From assembly GCA_036495685.1 (NCBI GenBank), contig DASXMJ010000129.1, positions 1-64,000 on the forward strand: a stretch of DNA of 64,000 nucleotides, in the 5' to 3' direction. Source of the DNA: Candidatus Binataceae bacterium (GTDB taxonomy: Bacteria > Desulfobacterota > Binatia > Binatales > Binataceae). Shown here piece after piece: positions 44,546 to 52,868 of the stretch. Position 1 is the first letter of the stretch. Every line of letters begins with the position of its first letter. Under the pieces are notes generated by a model, which ran no database searches, was not told the DNA's origin, and saw only the letters and a program-made list of their open reading frames with translations. A program made the translations under genes and the position numbers.

Positions 44546-46285
44546 GTGCGACAGGCGATTGCAAGCCGGCGGGCATGGAGTGTTGCGGGAGTGGTCGTTC
44601 TCGCGATAGTCAGCGCACTCGTCGCGTTCTTTGTACGACCGACCGAATCGGCCAACGTCAGCCCCAGCCCAGCTGCACAGGCCTCGGCGCCTGCTCCAGC
44701 GACTCCACCGCAAAACGAAATGGGCTCGCTGATAAACCTGGGTTCGCTGCCTGACCTTGAACACCCGGCCTTTAGCGCCTACCAGCAGCAGCTGAACCAG
44801 TTTTACCAGCAAGGTGGTTACGCGCTGGCGTGGCTGCGCGATCGTCGGCCGTCACCGCAGGCGCTGGCGATTGTTACGGAGTTCAAACAAGCCCAACTGA
44901 AAGGTCTCGCTCCCGATGACTACGACGCATCGCGCTGGGACGCGCGTTTGGCGAAACTCGGTTCGGTAGCCCCGCCACCGTCAGATAGCGACCAGTTACA
45001 CTTCGATCTGGCGCTCACCATCTGTGCGATGCGGTTCATTTCCGACCTGCACGTCGGCAGGGTTAACCCCCAGCATTTCAAGTTCGGGCTTGAAATGGGA
45101 ACGAAGCAATACGATCTGGCGGAGGTTTTGCGCACCCAGGTGCTCGATGCGCCCGACGTGGCCGCGGCGATCGCGAAGGTGGAGCCGCCGTACGACGGAT
45201 ATCGGAGGGCAGAAACCGCGCTGCCGGATTATCTTAAGCTCTCTACCCAGGGGGACGTTGCGCGAATCCCCGCTCCGGAACGATCTATCCATCCGGGACA
45301 ACCTTATGCGTCAATCCCGCAACTGGTCGCGCGCCTGCGCCAACTGGGCGATCTTGCCGCGAGCCAGGATGTATCTGCCGACCCTGGTATCTATTCAGGT
45401 GCGGTCGTCGATGCGGTCAAACATTTTCAAGGTCGCCACGGCTTGGCACAGGACGGGGTCTTGGGCGCGGGGACCGTCTCCGAACTGAACAAACCGCTAG
45501 CCTACCGGTTGGAGCAGCTTGATTTGGCGCTCGAACGCTACCGATGGATCCCGCGCCACTTTCCTGAGCCGCCCATCGTCGTCAATATTCCGGAGTTTCG
45601 ACTTCGCACCCTGCGCAGGCAGCCGGCCGAATTCCTCTCAATGAACGTCGTCGTGGGCAGAGCGTATCGTTCCCAAACCCCCGTGTTTGCCGATGAGATG
45701 CGCTACGTGATTTTTCGTCCGTACTGGAACGTGCCAACTGCAATCCAGCGCAACGAGCTGATCCCCAAGATCCAGCGCAATCCCAGCTACGTGGCGCAGC
45801 ACCAATATCAGATTATCGACGGCGGCGGGTCAGTTGTTACGGACGGCGAGATCGATGCGGATGTCATGAGGGGTCTACGCTCCGGTGCTTACACGATCCG
45901 GCAGAAACCGGGACCCAAGAACGCTTTGGGGCTCGTCAAGTTTATCTTTCCGAACGACTACAACGTTTACCTGCACAGCACACCTCAGCCCGAACTATTT
46001 TCCCGGGCGCGTCGCGATTTCAGCCACGGCTGCATTCGCGTGGAAAACCCTGCCTCCCTGGCAGCGTGGGTCTTGCGCAACAAACCCGACTGGAACCCCG
46101 ATCGAATTCGCGCGACGATGAACGGCGACACCGATAATGTTCAGGTGAACCTCGACAAGCCGATACCCGTCCTGATTCTCTACAGCACTGCGGTTGTGGA
46201 GCCCGACAACGAGGTGCACTTTTTCGATGACATCTATGGCTACGACGCGTCCTTGCAAAAGGCCCTGCAAGCGGGCGCTATTTAG
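44546..46285 (+). CDS. L,D-transpeptidase with peptidoglycan-binding domain (YcbB-like)
   Basis: 579 residues from a GTG at 44546. One N-terminal transmembrane/signal segment (WSVAGVVVLAIVSALVAFFV); a scaffold region (residues about 60-250, AYQQQLNQFYQQGGYALAWL) as in YcbB/LdtD; a PG_binding_1 unit around 285-315 (VDAVKHFQGRHGLAQDGVLG); and the YkuD catalytic domain with FSHGCIRVENPASLAAW near residue 492 containing the active Cys and His. It crosslinks peptidoglycan by 3-3 bonds or attaches proteins, in the periplasm. Confidence 0.92.
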   Translation: MRQAIASRRAWSVAGVVVLAIVSALVAFFVRPTESANVSPSPAAQASAPAPATPPQNEMGSLINLGSLPDLEHPAFSAYQQQLNQFYQQGGYALAWLRDRRPSPQALAIVTEFKQAQLKGLAPDDYDASRWDARLAKLGSVAPPPSDSDQLHFDLALTICAMRFISDLHVGRVNPQHFKFGLEMGTKQYDLAEVLRTQVLDAPDVAAAIAKVEPPYDGYRRAETALPDYLKLSTQGDVARIPAPERSIHPGQPYASIPQLVARLRQLGDLAASQDVSADPGIYSGAVVDAVKHFQGRHGLAQDGVLGAGTVSELNKPLAYRLEQLDLALERYRWIPRHFPEPPIVVNIPEFRLRTLRRQPAEFLSMNVVVGRAYRSQTPVFADEMRYVIFRPYWNVPTAIQRNELIPKIQRNPSYVAQHQYQIIDGGGSVVTDGEIDADVMRGLRSGAYTIRQKPGPKNALGLVKFIFPNDYNVYLHSTPQPELFSRARRDFSHGCIRVENPASLAAWVLRNKPDWNPDRIRATMNGDTDNVQVNLDKPIPVLILYSTAVVEPDNEVHFFDDIYGYDASLQKALQAGAI

Positions 46286-46429
46286 CCATCCCGGCCACCG
46301 TATGGCTCGCATGCCGCGACCTTCCTAGTTCTGACGCCAGTCATTGCGAGCACGGGTCCGCACAAAGCGGTATCAGTTTGTCCGAAAGGGTAGGCCAAGC
46401 GAAGCGAGTTCGAACCGAAATCTTTTACT

Positions 46430-46822
46430 GTGCCGACTTTCGAATACCGCGAGCAGCTTTTCCTTTCGGCAACGAGCGCGCTCAACGCGGCCAGTTCGCG
46501 CAGGCACCCGTTCTACCCCTCGCTGGTGTGGAGGTTCTTGCACATACGGTTGCCCAACATGTTTGGACGATCACAAGCGAGGTGCCCGCTTTGCGCTGTG
46601 GCGGCCGGGGTTGCCTTTATGCTCCGCGCAGCGCCGGGAATCTCCAGACCACCGCCTCAATTGCGCCAGGCCGCACCGATTCCGCCAGTTCAGATCAAAA
46701 TCGCGGCGTTTGCATTTGTAGGGCTGCTTGCGTTCGGGGCCATTCTCGCGTGGTTATGGAATCGCTGGAACGCTCGAGAACCATACTCGGCGGGCAAGAT
46801 ACGCCGAGATAACCCGTTCTGA
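46430..46822 (+). CDS. hypothetical protein with a C-terminal membrane segment
   Basis: 130 residues from a GTG. A hydrophobic helix near residues 91-109 (IKIAAFAFVGLLAFGAILAW) is followed by a short basic tail. The first 80 residues carry CPLCAV, a possible half metal site, but no known domain. No ribosome site stands out, and a second overlapping frame covers the same bases. It may be real or chance. Confidence 0.35.
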   Translation: MPTFEYREQLFLSATSALNAASSRRHPFYPSLVWRFLHIRLPNMFGRSQARCPLCAVAAGVAFMLRAAPGISRPPPQLRQAAPIPPVQIKIAAFAFVGLLAFGAILAWLWNRWNAREPYSAGKIRRDNPF

Positions 46823-46921
46823 TTTCCAACCTGCTTAATGTTCGTTCCTTATCGCCGCCATTCTGTGCAGCCGGTGGCCGACCTCGACTGGCAGAGTCCA
46901 GTCCGAAAAACGATGACACGT

Positions 46922-48208
46922 CTATTTGTTACCACCGGGCCAGGGCGCGCTGCTTAAATCGCTCAGAAATTGGTCCAGGTATGAATCGACCGAACCATCG
47001 AACCACGACCCGGTGAAGTGCGTCTGGATACATCCGTAAGCGAGATATTGCAAGTTCGTCCAGTCGGATATGCTCGAAGTTCCGTTCGGATCGATCGTGG
47101 CGGCGATAACCGCGTTATCATAGTCGGTTGCGCTGCTCGGGTCCTGTGAATGGTAGTAACCGTCTTGGTCGCCGTTCACGCAACCGCGCATCTCTGCGTA
47201 GCGGTAGTCCACGGCGAAAGGAGTAGACTGCTCCATCATCGGCCAAGTCATCCACTCATAGTAGACCTTGTTTTGAAGGATCGACCACGAAGCGTACTGA
47301 TTGGGGGCCTCGATTCCGCCAAATCCCTCCAACGCACAGAACTGGCCGCCGGGAGTCAGAGGTGTGACCGGAAGCCCCTCGGTGCACCCGCTCGGATTGT
47401 TGAGGTCGCCGCCCTCGTTGCACCCGTTTCCGCCGTTTGCCGCAGCGCAGTCCTGATGCCAGTGCGATTCGATCATCGCCTGGGAACGAACGTAATCTTC
47501 ATCGATCCCCCACTTGCAAGCGTAAACGCGAAAGATGTCATCGGTGCTGCCTGCGTAGGCGCCGTCAACAGTCGCAAAATCGGAAGAGGGCAGCTCACTG
47601 CCGCCTGCGGATGTATAGAAGTAGCTCGGTATGGGCTCCGGCGGGGGCTGGTTGGAGTCGTAACCGGTGCCGTCATTTTGGTTCCAAGGAGCAAACTCAG
47701 CGACCGGGAAGGCATTAACCTGTTGGGCGCAAGATGCTTCGCTCGGCAGCGCCGCGCCCGGGCCTAGCATCGAGTAGTGGGGTCCACTGGGGGTAGGTGT
47801 CGGGGTCGGCACGTTGATGCCATTGACAACATTCAAAACCACCGAGACGCTTCCCAGCACGGTGGTTCCAGGATTCTCGCTCTGACTGGTGACGGTCAGC
47901 TGGTGCGAGCCGTCAGCCACGCTGGTGCTGTTGAAAATCACCTGACCGATGGAAAACGCGCCTGCGGGTTGTCCATCGACTTGCAATGCTTCAAACCACA
48001 TCCCCGCACAGTCTTCTATTGTCTTGATCGGCACGGCCGGTCCGCTTACCGCGGTGTTGTCAGCCGGGCTGGCGATCGAGATACATGACGGCGATGTCGG
48101 GGTAGGCGTTGCGCTAGGACGCCAGTGATCCTTCGCGAACGCGCCCCTCGGAATTAAGACGAAGACGATAAATATGAGATAAGAACCACCACTACGTGAG
48201 TGATACAC
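46922..48208 (-). CDS. secreted protein: Ig-like domain plus lysozyme/transglycosylase-like domain
   Basis: 428 residues. Signal peptide SYLIFIVFVLIPRGAFA, then a Pro-Thr linker (SATPTPTSP), an Ig-like domain of about 90 residues (SIASPADNTAVSGPAVPI ... GSVSVVLNVVNG, with Cys in CAGMW), a second linker PTPTPTPSGPH, and a C-terminal domain of about 270 residues. That domain contains CKWGIDEDYVRSQAMIESHW, in which the Glu before Ser sits as in the catalytic E-S of lytic transglycosylases, then ASWSILQNKVYYEW and LAYGCIQTHFTGSWF; six or more Cys could form disulfides. I infer a secreted cell-wall or polysaccharide hydrolase. No membrane anchor is seen. Confidence 0.75.
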   Translation of the reverse strand: MYHSRSGGSYLIFIVFVLIPRGAFAKDHWRPSATPTPTSPSCISIASPADNTAVSGPAVPIKTIEDCAGMWFEALQVDGQPAGAFSIGQVIFNSTSVADGSHQLTVTSQSENPGTTVLGSVSVVLNVVNGINVPTPTPTPSGPHYSMLGPGAALPSEASCAQQVNAFPVAEFAPWNQNDGTGYDSNQPPPEPIPSYFYTSAGGSELPSSDFATVDGAYAGSTDDIFRVYACKWGIDEDYVRSQAMIESHWHQDCAAANGGNGCNEGGDLNNPSGCTEGLPVTPLTPGGQFCALEGFGGIEAPNQYASWSILQNKVYYEWMTWPMMEQSTPFAVDYRYAEMRGCVNGDQDGYYHSQDPSSATDYDNAVIAATIDPNGTSSISDWTNLQYLAYGCIQTHFTGSWFDGSVDSYLDQFLSDLSSAPWPGGNK

Positions 48209-48768
48209 GCTGTTCCCCCTTTTCGAGACAGACCCTGAGCAACGCAGAGATATCGGGTAACAGCCTGAGGTGGTGAAGCTGTGGCTGAGGAAGAAGGTGC
48301 GACGGAGGAAGAGAGAGGTGGTCCCCTCATTCTGCTACTGAAAGTAGAGGTGTTCTACACAAAGATTGGCGTTGCGCGCTATTAGACTTTGGTCCAATGC
48401 ATGATCAAGGCGAATGAATGCGTGGGCATTGTGGTCGGGGTGGAATTGAGTTTCGATAATTCCTCTCGAGCCGCGAGGCCTCTTGCGCTGTCATGAACTC
48501 CACAGCGTGCTCTTGGCAAAGTCGCCAGTCCAGAATGTGAATCTCGAGTCCGTTCCTCCAACAGCAAAAGTAAAAGTTTTACGAGAGGTCACCGGAGCTC
48601 GCGGACCAGTAAGCCCTCCGACTTAGTTGCAACCGAAAGAGAAGCACTTAGAGAAACGAATCCGCGGAGAATCGATTCAGCGGAAATAGACGGTGAGGGC
48701 CTGCGCCTCGTTCTGTCACACTATTGCGGATTCACGGGGGTTCTTTAGTCCCATAAATTGCGCAGGCC
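48209..48768. other. intergenic stretch at the left border of the accessory island
   Basis: About 560 bp with no convincing gene; a 61-codon minus-strand frame here has no domain. It should contain the promoter of the secreted protein on the minus strand. A small inverted repeat GTAAAA-G-TTTTAC lies at 48570-48582. Confidence 0.45.
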
Positions 48769-48969
48769 TCACTCGTGAGGCACCTGCATGCGGGATTTCA
48801 GCCATTCCTCGATAGATACGCGGTTGAAGCGCCAATCAGTCCCGACTCTGAAGGCCGGCAGCTCACCGCGCTTAACCAATCGGTAAACGGTAGACCGATG
48901 GATCTTCAGAAAGTCTGCCACTTCCCAGAGAGTCAGCACTTCGTTCATTGGTATTTTGGCTGTTTTCAT
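48769..48969 (-). CDS. excisionase/BldC-like helix-turn-helix protein A
   Basis: 66 residues from the ATG at 48969, chosen because MKTAKIPMNE mirrors the MKTLKKPKNE start of protein B. A single winged HTH of the MerR/excisionase superfamily: LTLWEVADFLKIHRSTVYRL is the recognition helix-turn-helix, GELPAFRVGTDWRFNRVSIE the wing, and EEWLKSR the closing helix. Such small proteins act as directionality factors or as BldC-type regulators. Two close relatives (49573 and 51109) lie within 2.4 kb. Confidence 0.78.
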   Translation of the reverse strand: MKTAKIPMNEVLTLWEVADFLKIHRSTVYRLVKRGELPAFRVGTDWRFNRVSIEEWLKSRMQVPHE

Positions 48970-49005
48970 TTCTGCGACCATCAGCGCATCGAGCCTTGCG
49001 TACAC

Positions 49006-49572
49006 TCTTAGCGCAATCCTAAACTCACGCCAACACTGGGAGTGGACGAAATTGCTCCATAGTGGTATCGATCAGAGCGGCAGGGGCGGCAGCGGGGCTG
49101 TTCCCGAGACCGGTTGCAACTGACCCGACGCAAGGTCGGGAGGGAGATCAGCTTCCGCGGCCGCCCAACCCACTCTGGTCTTCGATTCCCGGTCGGCGCT
49201 TATTTCATGGGGGCGCACCGCGGTCCGCTCGCGCGAGCGGACCGGGTTGCAAAGCCAGGCGCCTGCGGCCCGTGTGGCGCAGAGACTCGCCTTGCTTCTT
49301 CAAATGAACAAAAGTCTCAGTTCGCTTCCAGGCTACTACCGTCCACCCCTCTCTCTTGCGGCGATATGTTCAAGCCCTAGAGGTGTCGCGAAATATCGGT
49401 CGGATGATCCATGATGCCGACAAAGCTAGAGTCTTAACTCCTACGATGCCTTTCAGCGTGGTGCTGTGAAGAAAGACGAATCCAACGACCGCGGCCTGAC
49501 GTAGTTAACAGTGGGGCCATCGTCCGCCGCTTTCTTAAAGCGAGGGTCGCTGTACAGGATTCCACCCGTGAA
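49006..49572. other. intergenic stretch between HTH genes A and B
   Basis: About 570 bp with no domain-bearing frame. Its striking content is the perfect 24-bp palindrome at 49221-49244, listed separately. Confidence 0.5.
49221..49244. repeat. perfect 24-bp palindrome between divergent HTH genes
   Basis: The half-site CGGTCCGCTCGC is followed directly by its exact reverse complement GCGAGCGGACCG with no spacer. It is intergenic, 250 bp from HTH gene A and 330 bp from HTH gene B. There is no T run, so it is not a terminator; it could be an operator, a recombination site or a cruciform-forming element. Confidence 0.8.
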
Positions 49573-49779
49573 ATGAAAACGCTCAAAAAACCCAAGAACG
49601 AATCGATAAGCGTCCGCGAAGTGGCAGAGTTTTTGAAACTCCATCGAGAGACCGTTAACAAAATGATCAAGAGCGGTGAACTCCCGGCTTTGAAGGTCGG
49701 CACGGCTTGGCGCTTAAATCGGGTTCAAATTATAGAATGGGCGAGGTCCCGCCGCGCGCGCATGCAGCCCGAGGATTAA
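49573..49779 (+). CDS. excisionase/BldC-like helix-turn-helix protein B
   Basis: 68 residues. ISVREVAEFLKLHRETVNKM is the HTH, SGELPALKVGTAWRLNRVQI the wing, and EWARSRRARM a basic C-terminal helix. Very close to protein A in length, start and wing sequence (RVGTDWRFNRV versus KVGTAWRLNRV), so one is probably a copy of the other. No strong ribosome site precedes the ATG. DNA-binding, target unknown. Confidence 0.78.
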   Translation: MKTLKKPKNESISVREVAEFLKLHRETVNKMIKSGELPALKVGTAWRLNRVQIIEWARSRRARMQPED

Positions 49780-50244
49780 ACTTCGACCTCAATAGGACAT
49801 TTTAGGACCCGGTGACCCGCCGAGGGCCGAGACGATCGTCGGATTCAGAGTACGAGCAACGTTACAGAATTCGCGAAGATCTCTCTCGACTACGGAGAGT
49901 TGAATCGGATCCGCCGTGAAATCCACACCCCGACCAGTCGCCGCCCGATACGCGCAAAAAACTGCGCGATCCTGATTCTTCCATCTCCCACCGGTCTGGT
50001 CCGTCCGTAGCCTTCGACGGACGACCGTTCATCTATTGCAGGTCTATGCGACAATGGGATCCTTCGGTCGGAATAGTGATTGCAGGCCTATTGTGACCCT
50101 GCTAGACTCCTATTAAGTAGACCTGAGTATCGATCGCCTAGCCGAACGATAGATTAGGTCACTGAGCACTAACTCAATTAGAACGATTGCTGCTAAGGAG
50201 CTTTATCACAACTCCATACGAGCAACGGGTGCTATGCGCGGCTA
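49780..50244. other. intergenic stretch with a small inverted repeat
   Basis: About 465 bp without a gene. CGTCCGT (50002-50008) and ACGGACG (50017-50023) form a 7-bp stem with an 8-nt loop. Base composition is more AT-rich than in the core regions, as in much of this island. Confidence 0.45.
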
Positions 50245-50715
50245 ATGAGAATTCAAACCAATTTCAAGCTAGTGGTGAGCACGGTCGTCCTCTGGACCGT
50301 GATGGCGAGCACCTGCGCTGCAGCCAATCTCGCCGCGGGATGGGATCCTGATGGGTTCCGCGACCAGCGCACCCTTCAGATCATGACGACTGATGCCGAG
50401 GAGGGTGCGCACTGGTCCGAGCTGTGGCTGGTAGTTATTGACGGGCAACTTTTTGTCAGACTCGATGGTCGAACATTCGAGAGAGTCAAGGAGAATCTCG
50501 CAGGTCAATACGTGATGCTGAAGATAGGCGACCGGAAGTTTGACCGGGTCCGATTGGAGTCTGCACCTGACATGAGCAGCAAGGTAGCGGCTGCAATGGC
50601 TGACAAGTATCCGATGGACCTCTTGATTCGCCACGAGTCCCACCCGATGACGGCGCGCTTGATTGCAGAACCACCACCTCTGGAGTTGAGCGGAGAGCCG
50701 CCGCCCCGAAACTAA
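50245..50715 (+). CDS. small secreted protein, unknown function
   Basis: 156 residues. Signal peptide: MRIQTNFK, then LVVSTVVLWTVMASTCA and cleavage near AAANLA. The mature part (TDAEEGAHWSELWLVVIDGQ, LFVRLDGRTFERVKEN, YVMLKIGDRKFDRVRLE, AMADKYPMDLLIRHESHP) has the strand pattern and xWxxLWLVVxDGxLYVR theme seen in split-barrel (pyridoxamine-oxidase-like, DUF2255-type) proteins, but cofactor residues cannot be assigned and this likeness is tentative. It stands alone in the island. Confidence 0.6.
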   Translation: MRIQTNFKLVVSTVVLWTVMASTCAAANLAAGWDPDGFRDQRTLQIMTTDAEEGAHWSELWLVVIDGQLFVRLDGRTFERVKENLAGQYVMLKIGDRKFDRVRLESAPDMSSKVAAAMADKYPMDLLIRHESHPMTARLIAEPPPLELSGEPPPRN

Positions 50716-51108
50716 TCTCGTCCAAGAGCGGACTGTTGGAGGACTGCGCAGCGCTTCCGCAACTCACCGTGCGGAACTTCGGCAGACTAACGGTTCTCCA
50801 TTCTTCATCGTCTCCGGCATCGCGAAAGTTTCCTGATCGCGGTCAATCGCTTGGTTGTGCGAATGGGCTCCGGCGCGGAGAGATGGCCATCATTCCAGCT
50901 GCCATCTGGCCTTCCCACCAAAAATGCACCGCAAAAGACGCCCCGCGCGCTTGAGCTGAATCCAGAGGGGATTGCTTCGCGCCGTAGCCTCTGAAAGCTT
51001 TAAACACAGTCAAGGCGAACGTAATAGAACGGATGACGGATTACCTCCACGGGGGAAATAAAACTGTAACCTTGACCCAGCATCGATCATCCGTGACTTC
51101 AGAGGAAA
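50716..51108. other. intergenic stretch, nothing recognised
   Basis: About 390 bp. A 7-bp inverted repeat AGATGGC/GCCATCT (50881-50887, 50901-50907) is the only structure seen. Confidence 0.45.
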
Positions 51109-51330
51109 ATGGCAAAAGAGGGCAAACATGACCAGTTCCCGGCCCGCATAATGACCGTTGCGGAACTTTCGGAGTATCTTCGCGTCCACCCGTCAACCAT
51201 CTATAAGCTGTTGCGAAGTGGCGAGTTGCCAGGGTTCAAAGTTGGAAGCGACTGGCGGTTCAATACCGAGCTTATCGACCGTTGGTGTATCGAGCACAGC
51301 GCAAGAAAGACCGATTTGCATCAAAGTTGA
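51109..51330 (+). CDS. excisionase/BldC-like helix-turn-helix protein C
   Basis: 73 residues, with AGAGGA 4 nt before the ATG. MTVAELSEYLRVHPSTIYKL is the HTH, SGELPGFKVGSDWRFNTELI the wing and DRWCIEHSARK the last helix. Same family as proteins A and B but more divergent. Immediately downstream begins the decayed repeat and attachment-site region, a setting that would fit a recombination directionality factor of the lost element. Confidence 0.8.
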   Translation: MAKEGKHDQFPARIMTVAELSEYLRVHPSTIYKLLRSGELPGFKVGSDWRFNTELIDRWCIEHSARKTDLHQS

Positions 51331-51397
51331 GCCGGTCGCCGGAGGGCATCGGTAAAAAGACAAAAGGGGCAAGCCAAAGGCTCCGGTTCATTGAGGC

Positions 51398-51500
51398 ACC
51401 ACGATTACCGCGTCATATTCTCAACTGGCGTGGATCTGGAGAATGCCAGCTGCCGAGCTCCCGGCCCGGCGCGTTTACTTGCGTCGATTGCCAAGCACGC
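51398..51500 (+). repeat. degenerate about 100-bp direct repeat, copy 1
   Basis: The segment beginning CGATTACCGCGTCATATTCT aligns over about 100 bp with the segment at 51846-51948 (CGACTATCGCGTCGTATTCT), including shared CAACTGGC/CGACCGGC and TTTACTTGCG/CCTACTTGCGG blocks. Both keep a frame reading DYRV(I/V)FSTG, so they look like remnants of one coding segment. Confidence 0.6.
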
Positions 51501-51578
51501 CAAAGGCAATTGGCCGGTCCATGAGCAAGACCTCGCCCTCACCTAGATCGGCGAAAATCTCGATCTTTCGTATTTGAC

Positions 51579-51634
51579 TGGTGGGCGGGGAGTGAATCGA
51601 ACACTCGACACAAGGATTTTTAGTACTTCGCTCC
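51579..51634 (-). repeat. 3' fragment of tRNA-Phe (attachment-site duplicate)
   Basis: 51588-51620 is identical over 33 bp to 54202-54234 inside tRNA-Phe, in the same orientation, and similarity extends on both sides (TGGTGGGC before it; AGT.CTT.GCTC after it). It covers the anticodon-side to 3' end of the tRNA; the 5' half is absent, so this is not a tRNA gene. This is the pattern left when an element integrates into the 3' end of a tRNA. Confidence 0.8.
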
Positions 51635-51845
51635 CCTGGGTCCTGCGGGGTCCACGCCGGTGATCTGCGCCACTATCTTAGGGTTTTCGGCCCCGAACCC
51701 ATCATCGAGGTCGGCCGTATACGAGGACAAACGGTAGAGGTGGATGAAGATGGGAGTAACCCTCTGATCAAACCGACATCAAGCCAGCGGGCTTTTAATA
51801 GGTAGGAAAGGCAACCCGCAAAAAGAAGTCTGGCGAAAGCCATCG

Positions 51846-51948
51846 ACACGACTATCGCGTCGTATTCTCGACCGGCATCGAGCTGAAGATAACCAACTGC
51901 CAAACACCGGGCTTGGTTGTGCCTACTTGCGGTCGATTACCAGCGGGC
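51846..51948 (+). repeat. degenerate about 100-bp direct repeat, copy 2
   Basis: Partner of the segment at 51398, about 448 bp downstream. Frame HDYRVVFSTGIELKITNCQ followed by TPGLVVPTCG can be read, then stops. No start codon or complete protein remains. Confidence 0.55.
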
Positions 51949-52109
51949 GAAAGGTCGGGCCTCCTAGACTAAGATCGTTCGAACCGAAAGGCTCGCGGAC
52001 AATCCGCATCCACAGAGAGGCGATTGTCGGATTGCAGGGACAAAAGACCGTCCGTCACTCAGAGGGACGGCATGAATATCGAAGCGGCGCGGATGGGTAG
52101 GGAGGAACC

Positions 52110-52283
52110 TCAGGACAAGTCGACAATCTGGCCGGATTTCGGTTCCGGAACCATTCCGTTAAGGTCTGCGTCTTTGCCACCTTCGCGGGCCCGCTTCTGA
52201 CGTTCAGCCACGCGTTCGATGCGACGCTGCTCCTTTTGCTGTTGTTTCTCTCTGCGTGCACGTTCTCTTTGGCGTTTTTCCAT
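52110..52283 (-). CDS. very basic small protein, unknown function
   Basis: 57 residues from the ATG at 52283. The first 38 residues are almost only charged or Gln residues (MEKRQRERARREKQQQKEQR, then RIERVAERQKRAREGGK), predicting one long helix, followed by DADLNGMVPEPKSGQIVDLS. The even charge pattern and ordered tail are unlike a chance frame. It lies next to the RRM gene on the same strand and could bind nucleic acid or ribosomes; that is inference. I recall no named family. Confidence 0.6.
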   Translation of the reverse strand: MEKRQRERARREKQQQKEQRRIERVAERQKRAREGGKDADLNGMVPEPKSGQIVDLS

Positions 52284-52440
52284 GGATTCTGCCTCCGAGT
52301 GTGGGCGACATCATCGACGCCGTTTTGGAACCGCGACGCGATCCAAATTGATGACTTTGTTCCGGCGCTCCCTCGAGTGGTGCGCCAGACCTTGGTCATC
52401 AGCGCACCAAAGCAAAATACGATTCGCGCCGATTACATAA

Positions 52441-52761
52441 TTACCAGCGGTTACGGCCTCGACCTGCACCGCCACCACTGCTTCGATCGCGATTGCCCCC
52501 GCCGAAGTTCGACTCGCGCGGTTTGGCCTCGTTCACCTTGATGTTACGGCCCTTGAGCTCGGTATCGTTGAACTGACGGATCGCGTTGGCAACTTCTTCC
52601 GCGGTGGTCATTTCGACAAAGCCGAAACCCTTTGATTGTCCGGAGAATTTGTCAGTGATGACCGTAGCGCTTTGCACCTGGCCAACTTGTGAGAAGAGTT
52701 GATGGAGATCGTCATTGGAAACCGCGTAGGCCAGATTGCCTACATATAACTTGCTGGGCAT
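52441..52761 (-). CDS. single-RRM RNA-binding protein (cyanobacterial/plant Rbp type), A
   Basis: 106 residues from the ATG at 52761, which has CGGAGGG just upstream. One RNA recognition motif: RNP2 KLYVGNLAYAVSNDDLHQLF, then VQSATVITDKFSGQSKGF, RNP1 KGFGFVEMTTAEEVANAIRQ, and GRNIKVNEAKPRE. The C-terminus is a Gly/Arg-rich tail (GGGNRDRSSGGGAGRGRNRW), as in stress-induced glycine-rich RNA-binding proteins. The leader contains a hairpin (52806-52825) and the likely promoter box TATAAT (52863-52868). A second RRM gene is divergent, 310 bp away. Confidence 0.9.
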   Translation of the reverse strand: MPSKLYVGNLAYAVSNDDLHQLFSQVGQVQSATVITDKFSGQSKGFGFVEMTTAEEVANAIRQFNDTELKGRNIKVNEAKPRESNFGGGNRDRSSGGGAGRGRNRW

Positions 52762-52805
52762 TTTTGCCCTCCGAGAGTTTGTGTCGGGGTAGCTCCGAAC
52801 AGGGG

Positions 52806-52825
52806 ACCCGGGCTCATTCCCGGGT
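52806..52825 (-). promoter_or_regulatory. hairpin in the leader of RRM gene A
   Basis: ACCCGGG (52806-52812) and CCCGGGT (52819-52825) form a 7-bp stem with a 6-nt loop, 45-64 nt ahead of the start codon in the predicted mRNA leader. Its place makes it a candidate binding site for autoregulation by the RRM protein; this is inference. Confidence 0.5.
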
Positions 52826-52862
52826 GGGTGTGAAAGGAACGTCCGAACTTTAGAGTTAAACA

Positions 52863-52868
52863 ATTATA
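52863..52868 (-). promoter_or_regulatory. candidate -10 box for RRM gene A
   Basis: The minus strand reads TATAAT inside an AT-rich run (TATATAATTG) in a GC-rich setting. No good -35 box is visible 17 bp upstream, so the promoter may use another factor. Confidence 0.4.

Noticed and set aside
47150-47767. 205-codon open frame antisense to the secreted protein
   Set aside because: The minus-strand gene has a signal peptide, linkers and ordered domains; the antisense frame has none.
49062-49380. two overlapping plus-strand frames of 81-88 codons
   Set aside because: No ribosome site or domain, Arg/Pro-rich composition, and the 24-bp palindrome lies inside.
48209-51108. possible CRISPR array or retron in the gene-poor island
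   Set aside because: No regularly spaced repeats, no reverse transcriptase and no cas-like gene could be found.
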